Part shown: piece by piece, positions 22,004 through 32,900 of the stretch | Numbering within the stretch: position 1 is the stretch's first letter | How the letters are laid out: every line of letters begins with the position of its first letter | Source: Hericium rajendrae | Lineage: Eukaryota > Basidiomycota > Agaricomycetes > Russulales > Hericiaceae | Reading direction: 5' to 3' | Length of the DNA stretch: 64,000 nucleotides | Assembly (NCBI GenBank): GCA_033439255.1 | Contig: CM065878.1 | Coordinates: 1,736,001-1,800,000, forward strand | Position numbers and translations under genes: made by a program | The notes under the pieces: generated by a model | Seen by the model: only the letters and a program-made list of their open reading frames with translations | What the model was told of the DNA's origin: nothing | The model's database searches: none

Positions 22004-22979
22004 ATGGCTCGCAAAAAAGCTCCTCAAAAGAAGCAAAATGCTTCACCTGCTACCACTGCATCATCCCATCTGGATACAGTTGCACAGCTCGAGCCTGAGA
22101 AGGCAAGCGGTGAAAATTTTGTGTATGTTCTAATCTAGTATATTTTGACAGATAATTGACTTACGCATTTAAAACAGGGCTCCCACCCAACAGAAGAGCA
22201 CGACAGGCGACACGATGAAGCCGAGCAAGATGCCCGAGTTGCCCCCGACGTCGAGCATCAAGTACAGCCTGCGAGCGAGCAATGACCGTCACCCCGCAAA
22301 GTCCGTGGGTTTATACAAACGAACTCAAATCGAGATCAGCACTGCCGCCGCGGCAAAGAAGGCCATAAAAGACTCACAGATTCAAGCGGACGAGTTGCGT
22401 GCCACTGAGCAGCGTCGTCGAGAGACGCAAGGTATTCGTCAGTTGGCCAGTTTGGAAGATGAGCATGCACAGGCAGCTGAAAAGCTTGCTTACCATGATC
22501 TGCACGCTATGGGTGGTGCAGACTCAGATGACCTGCAGCCGCGCGGAGATGACGATGACGACATGGATAGCGACTTCAGCATGCACATCCCTGTCAAAGA
22601 TAAGGTAAGCAATCCACATATTTTCACCGTTCTAATACCCTGACCATTTCTCGTAGGCCCCAAGTGCTCGGGAGAAATGCAAGGCCAAGGCTATTGCGGT
22701 CAGGGAGGAACTTGATAATCAGCATAAGGTCACAAAGAAGCGATCTGCTGTGGCGGATAAATCGTAAGTACGATGCAATCATATCATTAAAACGCATCTC
22801 GCTTACTATTGTTCTCGGCTGCCTCATTGTTGTGATCTCGACGATGCAGCGATCTTAGAGATCATGCGCAGCCGGGTTCGAAGAAGCGTGCTAAAGTTCC
22901 TGAACATCAGGGCAGTGGCTTTGATCCCGTCTGGGAATCCACTGATCGGCTGCGCGATAACACCGCTTCCTGTGTTTAA
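22004..22979 (+). CDS. Divergent partner gene of the transposon
   Basis: Four exons (22004-22122, 22178-22604, 22657-22763, 22850-22979) give 260 residues in one clean frame. The start is MARKKAPQKKQN, a basic head. The middle is alanine-, glutamate- and arginine-rich (KKAIKDSQIQADELRATEQR) and looks like a coiled coil. A run of aspartates follows (GDDDDDMDSDFS), then a lysine/arginine-rich stretch and a short end FDPVWESTDRL. No known domain is recognised. The 211-bp gap to the transposase ATG is probably a shared bidirectional promoter. I infer that it belongs to the element and may be an accessory protein; a captured host gene is the alternative. Confidence 0.65.
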
Positions 22980-23647
22980 AATAAGTTAGTCATGAAAGTT
23001 GATCAGGACTCTTCCGTGGGAAAACATGACGACCGGCGTGCCAGCGGCGATAACCCGGATTAATCTCTGGTGAGCAGGGTGTGGACCAGTAATTCGTGAA
23101 CGACGTTCATCAAGCATCTGCGTCTGTCATAAATACCTTGGGCCGTGACAAATGGATGCTGCGCAACCTTGGTAGGCGAGCGTCTTGGCCGAGAGCTGAC
23201 CTCGTGTAGTGATCCTGCCCTCGTGCATCTAATGCTTTCCTCGGACGGAGGTCGTGCTTCCGCATGGGCAGGAAAGCTTATACAATATGCACGAAAGGTA
23301 GAATCACTTGAAGGGGCAAAGCGCAGATCAGGTGGTGACCGCCCGCTCACTTGGACAGCATGGGTGCGGGAGAAGGCAGAGAGGCGGATTTAGTATACTG
23401 GTAAGTGCGGGGCTCCATTGTTTGTGGCTAGCATCCTGACCATGGGCCTCACCAGGGTTTATCAGTGACGGATAATGTTGTCGTACTTGCGCCGCAGTAT
23501 TGTACCATACATGTCTTCCTGCTCATCAAATCAACATATTACAATGGGTGAGCCATTCCGGCACCGTGAAGCGATGATAATGTCAAGAAAGAGGCGGGGC
23601 AATCATGAAGAGGACAGAGAACAAACCGTCAAGAAAAGTCCTCCCGC
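22980..23647. other. Right flank of the transposon
   Basis: No gene is supported. Near 23017-23033 the sequence GTGGGAAAACATGACGA resembles the GTGGGAAAGCGTGACGA block of duplicated segments A and B, so this may be a third, degraded member of that repeat. Confidence 0.45.
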
Positions 23648-24357
23648 CTACCGGATCCCGATTTGATGCATCCAGTGCTGTATGAATCGATTGGGTGAGT
23701 GCAGGACCTCCGGATCCCACTGGAGTACTGCAATGTTTACGGCCCCGTGGCTGGCGATATCTGCCAAAAATTTGCTGGTGGCATGGCGCGACGCGCGGGC
23801 TACAATCACCCTGTGCCTTCCCTTCTTCGCGCCCCAGATGAGGGTGATTCCAACCTCCCTTTCCCAAGCAGGGTTCAGCGGCCATGCTTCCGCATCGCCA
23901 GCCGCAGAAGCCTCTCCATTGCGCAATGTCGCCAGCCCTTCAGACTGCACGAGTTGTGGTAGTGAAGAAGGCAAGATTGAGAAGGTCAGCTCACCTCTTT
24001 GAAAGCACGCCGGCCTGTGGTATTGATGGCGTTTCGAATCTCCCGAATATACAGGGTCTCTATAGCTGCCTGCAACAGGGGCAAAAAGGCCTCCTTGGAG
24101 AGTGAGCGCATCGGCGCGCAGGCACCAACGACGACCTCGATCGCGCCCACTGTTCTGTCGCACATTTCAGGGGCGATGCGCACACACAATGTTCTGATGG
24201 GGCGCCCGCCTCCACGTGGAAAGGAATTCATCACAACCACCACGAAAGCAGCCGTCGTCGTCGAGGTATGCTGCTGCCCTAGGCGTAACAGTATGCCTGA
24301 AGTCTGCCTGGGCCACAGAAGTGCCCCGTGAGGGACAACCGCGGCGTTTCCAACCAT
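23648..24357 (-). CDS. Uncharacterised protein, two exons
   Basis: Exon 1 runs 24357-23995 and exon 2 runs 23944-23648, joined by a GTGAGC...GTGCAG intron in phase 0. The product is about 219 residues; a second ATG at 24231 could be the true start. No family is recognised. Exon 2 has EAWPLNPAWEREVGITLIWG followed by KKGRHRVIVARASRHATSKF. This recalls the WP, VG-x-L-x-WG and K-x-x-R pattern of the 17094-17624 protein. Both genes are on the minus strand and flank the transposon, which suggests an old tandem pair that was split. The similarity is weak and judged by eye. Confidence 0.55.
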
Positions 24358-25514
24358 GGTCAGATAACCGTCCGTCTGATAAAGGAGACAGCTCCCTCAA
24401 TGGTGAAGACAACGCGGCGATGCGGAACGAGGACGTACGCGAATGAAGGCAGCGAGCTGAGATGATGAAATATATAATTGCAGATGCATTGGGAACTCAA
24501 AGATGCGAGGTTGATAGGTAGGTGAACTGGGAAGTAAAAAATATGGTGAAAAGAGGCTGAACGGTGCTTTGGGAGCAGGTGGGTGGGCAGATGTCGAAGG
24601 CGGCGCTTGCACCGTACATGTCAAACTCGCAACGGCGAACTCCCAAGTACGTGTGTCTTCTCCGTACTTGTACAGCCCTTTATCTAACCCAACACATGTA
24701 CTGTATATGCTATCGTTATTTTCTATCTACACAGTGCCCATTTTCTGCCCGAACCGAGCCAGATTATCTGGAGAGCATGGAGTATCTGACTCCAGACCTC
24801 ACCGTCCTCGAGCAGCTGCATTGCCGCATCTATTTGAGCCCATGCCTACATTCCATGAACAGCTCCTCCTCCTCCTTCGCTATCCTGCATATGGTCGGCA
24901 TCCGTGGCCTCCAACGCCTGGTCAGACTGTCGCCCAGGCCATTCTGCCTGCGTCGCTCAATTCTCGCATCACCCAGCATCTAATACGTACCTATCTCAGA
25001 TGCATGCTCATGGCCCGACGTCAGCGGCTGTAGGTCGGCGCAGTATGGCGGTGGGTAGTCCTTCGACGCGTGGAAGCCCAAGGACCAGGAGCGGCGTAGG
25101 ACAGGAGAGCGAGATGAACCCTGTCCACGATGTCCATCAGTTACGATTGATATATAGCGCGAATGCTGCTCTTCATTAACATAAGTGTGTAACACCCAAT
25201 GAAATAACACTCACCGTGACAACATCGTCGTCGATGCGCAGACGTGCTCAGTTTGTTCTTGACATGTCCCGGAAATCGCGGAGGTATCCACCCGCGGGAC
25301 ATGGCGAGGGCGAGTGACATGTCCCGCAGCGTCACCCTCCAGCTGATTACGTAATGATCACGCAGCCCTAAGAAGGAATCATACTACTAGACCACCAGGC
25401 CGATATTTTTATATTCTACCAAAATCTTATGGCGCAGAAACTGCCTCAAACATAGCAACAACGGGGCGCCCGCTCTGCTAGTGCCCGGAATTGCTTCATT
25501 CACTAACACCCGCA
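24358..25514. other. Gap upstream of RIB5
   Basis: Overlapping plus-strand open frames between 24564 and 25179 are proline- and serine-rich and show no domain; a decayed gene is possible but unsupported. Near 25261-25326 an 11-bp motif GACATGTCCCG occurs twice directly and once inverted (CGGGACATG at 25295), about 190-250 bp upstream of RIB5. Confidence 0.45.
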
Positions 25515-26392
25515 ATGTTCACAGGTCTGGTAGGCCAATACCCCCCACGTCTTCTCGTGGCTCATAGAGACGATCCCACAATGACAGATTGAACACCTTG
25601 GGACCGTCGCATCCATCGCGCGCGACAGCGGCGGCTGTACGCTGACCATCTCCGACTCGGGCCCCATCCTCGACGACTGCCGCATCGGCGACTCGATCGC
25701 CGTGAACGGCGCGTGTCTGACCGTGACAAAGTTCGAGAAAGACGAGAAGGGCGGCTGGTTCGAGGTGTGGCTCGCGAATGAGACGCTTGACAGAACGGAT
25801 CTGGGTGCGTGTGGTCCTCGTGTGCGGTGCAGGCCGTGGTTGACGTCAGGTGGGTTGCAGGTGAGAGGAAGGTCGGCGATCAGCTGAACCTCGAACGCGC
25901 GATGGGCGCGCATGTCCGCTTCGGCGGCCACTTCGTGCAGGTAACGCGTTCCCTGCCGTCTTGCAGGCTGCGGTTTACAAGTCATGGATGTAGGGCCATG
26001 TCGACTCGACCGCGACTCTGATCTCCAAGACGCCCGACGGTGACTCGCTACGCCTGCTCTTTCAGCTCCCAGAGCCGACGCCCGAGCGCCCCTCCCTCCT
26101 GCCGTACCTCATCCCGAAGGGCTATGTCGCGCTCGACGGCACCTCGCTGACGCTCACGTCCGTCGACGACACGCAGCGCACGTTCGGCATCATGCTCATC
26201 CAACATACACAGCAGAAGATCACGCTGCCGCGCAAACCCATCGGCGCACGAGTGAATGTCGAGGTGGACATGGTCGGGAAGTACGTCGAGAAGAGCGTGG
26301 TGGCTGCGCTTGGGGGCGGCGCGGGCGAGGGCATGCGCGCATTGCTGGAGAAGGTTGTGGAGGATGTGCTGGCGAAGAAAGGTATAAAGTAA
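25515..26392 (+). CDS. RIB5: Riboflavin synthase (alpha chain)
   Basis: It converts two 6,7-dimethyl-8-ribityllumazine molecules into riboflavin, the last step of vitamin B2 synthesis. Four exons (25515-25529, 25588-25804, 25861-25940, 25994-26392) give 236 residues, a normal family length. The very short first exon encodes MFTGL, which joins to IEHLGTVASIARD to rebuild the conserved N-terminal signature. Two lumazine-binding repeats are visible. The first has DDCRIGDSIAVNGACLTVTK and FGGHFVQGHVDSTATL. The second has LIPKGYVALDGTSLTLTSVD and GKYVEKSV. All frames are intact. It is the first gene of the housekeeping block and is tail-to-tail with the next gene. Confidence 0.95.
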
Positions 26393-26733
26393 AGTTGTAT
26401 GAATTTGAATATTAATGTAATCTTATCGACGTCGTCATTCATTGACCGGAGCCATATCGAAAGTTGAACGTGTACAGTTACAATGTGTTACAAGTTAAAA
26501 GCAAGGCTGAACGGGTGAAGGTATGAAATACAGCAGAGACAATATGGTGTTACGGATAGATAATGTAACCGCTAGCCTTTGCTGCAGTGGTACAATGGTA
26601 TAAGTACAGTAAGATCAAAACGCTACATAGTCAATCGCAGTTCTCGCAATAATGCACCAGGAACCGCGAAGATAAAAAGATAGAAAATATGCCCCACCAG
26701 AGGAAACGGTCTCGATAAGATAGGCGACAAACG

Positions 26734-27483
26734 CTAATAATACGCTCTCGTGCTTGGGAGCTCTTCGAGGATATTGCGGTAGGGTGTCCTGGTAAGCACA
26801 TCCCTGGGAGGGCGAGGAAGGGGATTATGGCTATGGCCGGAGCGAGAGCGGTAGGAATGCGAGTGACGTCGGCGCCGTGGGGAGTAGTCCGATGAGTAGT
26901 CCGATAAAGTGTCGGACAAGGGACTTCCATAGTCCAGGGATGAATCGTCGTCGCTGTAGCTCCCGCTCAACGAAGATCGCCGTCGCCGATGATGGCGATG
27001 TGATCGGGATCGAGGGGTGGCACCATAGGCGAAATCCATGTCGGGTATAACGGGGGAAAATGAACCTGGAGGGGGAGCTGGTTCTGGAATTGGCATCTGG
27101 GTAGGTGTGGGCGTCATTGCTGCGGCTGCCATGTTGGCAGGGCCGGGTTGGGCTGCCGGATAGGCTTGCTGGATGTATCCTGGCTGCGCATAGCCAACAG
27201 ATGCAGGGTCTACGGGTACAGAATATCAAGACGCGTTCTTGACGTAAATGGATGAGAATGACTTACAAGTTGGTGCAGCTGGGTACTGCCACAATGTAGG
27301 TGTCGTGTACCAGTATTCTCTGAGAGCACGCTCTCGTCTTCTTTTGTCAGGGTGGAAGAGATTCCAGAGCCATCCTTTGGATGGGAGGTACTGTTCATAA
27401 ACGCCGTTATTTTGTTGGTATATGGCCTGCGTAGGCTGAATGTTTGCCCAGATCGGGCGGTTTTTAGAGGAAGAGTTCCCCAT
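26734..27483 (-). CDS. Putative N-myristoylated, Arg/Ser/His-rich protein
   Basis: Two exons (27483-27267 and 27209-26734) join in phase 1 to give 230 residues. The N-terminus MGNSSSKNR fits an N-myristoylation signal, so membrane attachment is plausible. The first exon also has a W-rich segment (SKGWLWNLFHPDKRRRERAL). The second is proline-rich, then has SRSHRHHRRRRSS and RRRRHSHSYRSRSGHSH, a disordered basic stretch with many likely phosphorylation sites. It ends PYRNILEELPSTRAYY. I recognise no family. It is divergent from the coiled-coil gene that starts 229 bp away, and convergent with RIB5. Confidence 0.7.
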
Positions 27484-27712
27484 GAACGAGCGAGAAGAGG
27501 ATATTGTATGGGCGTAGGAGGATAGTGTGTGAGCGTAGGGGGGTGTAGATGAGGGAAGGAGATAGCAATGAGGATGCGTAGAGTCACCGCGTAGACGCCC
27601 ATGGCGGCCAGCAGATCACTGCCGTTAGCGCCGACGGTGGGTGCCGACGGACCGGGCCGTTGTTCTGGCGCTAGAGGTCTTGAGATGTTCTCTGCCCTCA
27701 CTTCAATCCACC

Positions 27713-29618
27713 ATGGACGGGAGGATGAAGAAGAAGGTATGCCTGGCAACCACTCCCATGCACCTTTCTGAACATCCTTTCCTGCCAGGTCGTCGCGAAG
27801 GTCGACTTCAACAACATCGTCAACCACCCTCCGTCCCGTCCCGCCTCCCCATTCAAATCACAAGCTTCTCAACTATCTGCAGGATCGGAACCCTACTTGC
27901 GACCCAAGGCCAGAATAAATACCAGCGCAGTTGCCAGGAAAGCATCTGGAAGCGGCAGTAGCATCGTTAGCGCGTCGCCTCGAGCACCACCTACCTCGTC
28001 GATACCACGTCCGAACTCGCCTTTCAAGTCGTCGCAGCCCCAGAAGAGAGATGGCCAACCTCAGCCAACTCGGTCTTCTGTGGATGCACCACCCACGAAG
28101 GCCAAGGCCGCAATGACAGCCCATGTATTATCTCGTCAACGATCCCTGACAGCTTCTCCGACTCATCCATCATTCATGACACAGGGAAGAAACCGCCGCG
28201 GTAGTGGTACATTGCATCCTAACGACTTACCTCCTTCTCCTGCCCTCAGCCTGCCTCCAGAGTTCACCCGTGCATCTTCGCCGTCTCAAGGTTCAATACG
28301 CGTCCGGGCCAAAGTCACCGGCCTCGCCAAGTCGAACGTCCCGCTTTCGCCACTCAGCGATGTCACGCCCTCCACGTCCCCTCCGTACGCAACGACCCGA
28401 CTCATCCACCACCGCCCTAGCGTCCCCTCTATATCTAGCTTGACTCTCACCTCAGCCTCGGCGCCCCCGTCCCCGCAATTTCCGAAACCAATTCTTTCAA
28501 AGCCAACCCCGTACCCAATCACGACGGCTGCTCCTGCGGCAAACCCGCACCGTTATGCACCCTCGCGTCCCAGTCCACCGCGCGAGACACGAAGCCGGAT
28601 GCAATCCCCGCCAGCCGACCATGACCCACGGCTGGCCATCGTCACTCCAAAGGTCGACCCTGCCACCATTCCGCTACCGCCGCACTCTCCCCCGGCATCG
28701 ACCTTGTCCTACTCTTCGCGGTCCTCACTTTCCTCGGTATCTCAGAACACGCAGAGCTCTGGCTTCAGTCGCAGCACCGCACCGACATTGAATTCACACG
28801 TGAACGGCCTGATAGTGGAGCGCGAGCCTGATCACGACTTGTCGAGCAACAACGCGCTGGATTCGCTGGTCGGGCTTCTGGGCGCCGAGACGACGCCGGA
28901 CTCGTCCACCAGCCAGCGCAGCTTCGAGGACCTCCAGCCGCAGCCCGACGACCCCCACCGCCAAATCAGAGCCCAGGCCAAGTCGAACCGGAAGGTCAGC
29001 CCACTTTGACGTCTGCCCCACAACTGCCCTCACTGATTGGTTGTCATGCAGATCGAGGACCTGGAGATAACGAACCGCTCGCTGCTCGCGATCAACGCGT
29101 CCCTCGAGGCGACGAAGCACCGCCAAGCGAAGGAGATCCGCGAGCTGCGCCGCAAACTCCGCGAGTCGCGCCTCATCCTCCCGCCGCGCGCGTACCGCGC
29201 CGTCAAGTCGTCGCTCGGCCCCACCGAGCTCGCGGACGACGAAGACGTCGACGACGACGAAGAAGGGGAGGAAGACATGGAAGAGGACTACGCGAAGCAG
29301 GACGGGACGTACCGCCGCGTGAAGGGCCTGCTGGACTCGCTGATCGAGGGCGGGCGCGCGGCGCTCGCGGCGACGCCGGACGACTTCCGCGACGCGAAGG
29401 GCGGCGCGAAGGTCCTCAGCCCGGAGGAGCTGCGCACGTGGAACGACGTGGATGACGCGTCGGAGGCGCGTTCGGTGGTCGAGCGTGACGATCTCGCGTC
29501 GGAGTACGCGGACCCGGACCTCAGCCTGCGCTCCGAGGACGAGGTGGAGGAGATGATGTCCGTGCAGGACATGGACCCTGCGATGCTGCCGCCGCCGATC
29601 ATGGTGACGCTTTCATAG
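27713..29618 (+). CDS. Serine/proline-rich protein with C-terminal coiled coil
   Basis: Three exons (27713-27736, 27789-28994, 29052-29618) give 598 residues. The short first exon MDGRMKKK joins in frame to VVAKVDFNN. Residues up to about 400 are low-complexity, rich in Ser, Pro and Thr, with repeated SP and TP sites suggesting phospho-regulation. The last exon opens with a strong coiled coil (IEDLEITNRSLLAINASLEA, KHRQAKEIRELRRKLRES). An acidic run (EDVDDDEEGEEDMEEDY) and a helical tail follow. The coiled-coil exon looks highly conserved, as in a fungal scaffold or cytoskeletal protein, but I cannot name it. It converges on MYO1, 315 bp away. Confidence 0.75.
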
Positions 29619-29933
29619 AGGACAGTCCGCGCGCGTGGTCGTGCTGTCTGCTTATGCTTTGTTATGTTTATGTCCGCTTCTTCTCTTCCCCTCCCCACGC
29701 TATCATGTTATGATGGATAGATGCGCATACCGGATATGTTGTCGATACCCTTCGCATACGCACTGCACTCTTTTGCATTGTCAACAATAATGTCACATTA
29801 TCAATACCATGTTTCAAACCGTCCATTCTGTCAGAACGCCGCATCTATCTAGACAACTGCATACATTATGACATCATGGTTCTGTCCTATCCTATCCTTC
29901 CTGCTCTTAGCAATGTACTTACCGACTGACAGT
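29619..29933. other. Convergent 3' gap, coiled-coil gene and MYO1
   Basis: Only 3' untranslated sequence is expected; nothing else is seen. Confidence 0.5.
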
Positions 29934-32900
29934 TTACTCGTTCTCTGCTATGCGCTGAGCTCGCCGCGCCAACTAGAAACCAACAGGTCAGATGCTGTCA
30001 AAGGAAAAGTCGCATATACTCACAGCAGCAGCGAGATCCATTTGCCCAGGCGCGCGCCTCCGCCTCCACCCCCACCTCCCGCAGGCCTCGCGCCACCACC
30101 ACCCGACCTCGGCGCCGCCGGGGGCCTCGTCGCACTCGGCACAGGCGGCTTTCCCGGCACCTTCGGCTTCGCGCCGACGGGCGGCGGCGGCGCAGGCTTC
30201 GGCTTATTCGCGACGGGCGGCGGCCCCATGCCGCTGCCGGGGCGCGACGACGCGGGCGTGCTGCCGTTCGACGCGGCGGGCGCGTGCTTTTTCCACGGCG
30301 TCGCGGAGCCGTTCGCCGCGGCCATGCCGGGGAAGACGGAGATTGGCTTTGCGGACGCGTTGGCGGCGAGCGAGGATACGGGCGTGCTTGCCTTCGAGAC
30401 GGGTGCGGAGGCCGGTTTGGGGGCGGATGGCATGGGGCGCGGGGCGGCGGGGGTGGGGGTGGGGGCGGTGGTGCGTGATGATGTGTTGCTTTGGGCTTCG
30501 GGGGCACGAGCTCGAGGTAGTTGTTGGGCGCCCAGCCTTCGACGCCGTCCTTCTTCACCAGCCACCAACCGTTGTCGTCTTTCTCGACCAGTTCCACAAG
30601 ATCGTCTTTGGCCATCGTCATCTCGCCCTCCTGTCCTTCGAAGGCGAACTTCGCACGGTACTGAGGAACGTCGGGTTCTGCAGGAGGCGGCGGTGGCGGC
30701 GGGACTGATCCTCTGCTGGGCGGGGCCGGAGGTGCACGCGGCCCATTGGAGGTCGCAGCTGCTGCGACAGACGGCTTCACAGGCGCAGCTACTGTAGACT
30801 TCCCAGGCAACGGCTGGGCAGCAGGCCGTGATCGTGCGGCAGCCGGCTATGTCAAGAGTATATGTAAGTGCGATTACTTGCAAGGATCCGTGGAGCACAG
30901 CGCACCTTCGAGGGTCCACCTGCTTTCAGCAGCTTGCCCTGCGTGATAGGCCGGACAACGCCGGCTTTTCTCTTCGCTGGTGGCCTAGATCTGCTGCTTG
31001 GAGGTTCGCCACTTGGGACGTGAATTGTATGGCTCTTGTAAAGATCATCCTTATGGACAGTCTCGTCCTTGAGAGACTTAATCAGCGCACGCTTCTCCTT
31101 CTTCTTGGCGTAGTCGATCCTGGAAGGATTGTGAACAAATGCAACGGTCTGAGTGCGACATAAAGCTTACGTAGGTCCAATGAGAAGATTGATGCTTGCT
31201 TGCGTCAATTGAAGGAGATTGGCGCAAAGCTCCGTCTTGAAATAGCAGTGCAGAACAGGATCACCTTCCTCTGATGCGTTCACATTCAGCACCTGAACAT
31301 GGGAAGTGAGTATTCATAGGAGGCACGAAAATAATGATACTCGCCAGCCAATCATCACGCAGGTTCGTCATCCCGATGCTCTTGATGGTGACGAGGGGAA
31401 TCTTTCGTTCAAGCATAGTTGTAACCACACCGTTATGCATGTTGGTAACCAAGATGTGGACAGCCTTGGAAGTCTGAGACGTACTATTCAGTTGTTGCGC
31501 TTATTCTCCAGAGATAATGTACTCACAACCACAAGGTAACGGGGGCTCGGCTTACTTGATCTACCAAGTTTCGATACCAGCAATTGAGCCCGAGAACTGA
31601 ACGACACGATCTCGGCTGCGCAGATATGAGCAGGCAGCAGAAGAATGAAGTTGATGACTCTTACCTCCAACGTTGCACAGGCCTTTTAGCTCCTGACCGA
31701 GAGGATTGTCTCCATTCACATCAAGATAGTCACCCATGAAACGGCGATAGCTGATCAAACTAAAGCGTCTGCGCTCTTTCCTGTTTGCCAGGATCTGATG
31801 ACCGTAATCTCGGCGCTGAGCATACTCGATTGACTCCTTGTTGTTCTTCCAGAACCGCTGAATACGCCGTGCGCACTCATGCTTGTAGCGTATATAATTG
31901 CGGAACGCTCTTTGGATTCTTGCAGCCATGTTGTGCCAATAGCGATCCCGCATGGTCTCGAGCGCGAAGAGCTGATGACTGGTCAGTGCATACATACTAC
32001 TCAGCGGACGGCTATCTCACTGTTTCAGGATTCTTGATAAATGCCTTCGTAACACCCATTTGCCATTCGTCCTTCGCGATACCTGTGTCCGTCAGAATCC
32101 GCTCGCATCCCGATCGCGGATCGCCTGTCCAAGTGTATTCGCCGGCATACGATGTATTCGGCGAGAGCAGATAGAATCGCTCGACCATTTTCTCGAAGGT
32201 ATTTCGGTATGCAAAGCCCGCACGACGTACGCGGATGTTCTCTTGCAGACCCAGGTATTTGATCTGATGCAGGACGGCCTTGGTGTCATATTCAGTCCCA
32301 CTGCGATTCTGGTTCGGCTTGATGGTCCGGATATAAGAAGGTTGAGAGCGCATGAGGTTTTCAACCAGAGCACCAGCGGATACCTATAGCGACAACTGTC
32401 AGCGGTTTGAGGAGCAAGGATATGCTTCTCCACGTCTACCTTGATTCTGTCACCCGCAGTTGGCGGCCTCTTCTTGCTGTTCGGATCAGGTCGGTCAGGG
32501 AACAGTGTTTGCAAGAACTGGTTACTACTGCTGCCAACGAGATCCAGCAGGTCCTTAACCAGGGCGTCTTTATTCTTGTCCGTCATGCCAGCGACATTGT
32601 ACATGACATCTCCAGCGTAGTGCTTGATCAAGAATTTCGTCCCGCGAGCCTCGAAGTGAGGATTCGATGCAAGAGCCGACGTGCGCTGGATGAAACTGTT
32701 ATCTGCGGCAGTGGGGTCCGCGTGGGCGGTTGCAGTGGCGTCATTCAATGCTGCGAAGATACCAGGAGGTCGACGCTCCTCAATGAGATCACAGACGATC
32801 TTGTTATTGAAGTACTTGATGGGTGTCCACTTGATCTGTTCGCGAACGTACTCGTCTTGTTCGGTTTTGAGAGTCAACTCGATGAAGATCTGTTGAAGCT

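Larger units (their letters stand above)
18626..22979. mobile_element. Plavaka-type DNA transposon (coding part)
   Basis: The extent given is the span of its two divergent genes only. The transposase matches the fungal Plavaka family (CMC-like cut-and-paste transposases) in gene order of motifs and in sequence flavour. True ends lie outside these limits. I looked for inverted repeats in 17.7-18.6 and 23.0-23.5 kb and could not fix them. The intact frames suggest a young insertion. Confidence 0.75.

Noticed and set aside
23060-23350. Minus-strand frame with AQHPFVTAQGIYDRR that recalls a kinase C-terminal lobe
   Set aside because: Only one short motif fits; no other kinase subdomain is present nearby on that strand.
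17700-23500. Inverted terminal repeats of the Plavaka element
   Set aside because: I compared both flanks by eye and found only 8-10-bp matches, within chance. The ends are left open.
24564-25179. Plus-strand gene upstream of RIB5
   Set aside because: Overlapping low-complexity frames with no domain, no convincing splice chain and frequent frame changes.
25503-25985. Antisense 160-codon frame over RIB5
   Set aside because: It is a shadow of a high-GC gene; the sense exons rebuild the complete enzyme.
28794-29698. Antisense frames over the coiled-coil gene
   Set aside because: Low-complexity complements of charged codons; no domain.
29998-30810. Long Arg/Pro-rich open frames on both strands over the MYO1 tail
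   Set aside because: They are high-GC shadows of the proline- and glycine-rich tail. Only the reading that gives SH3, then the Pro-rich stretch, then MDLAAA fits the family.
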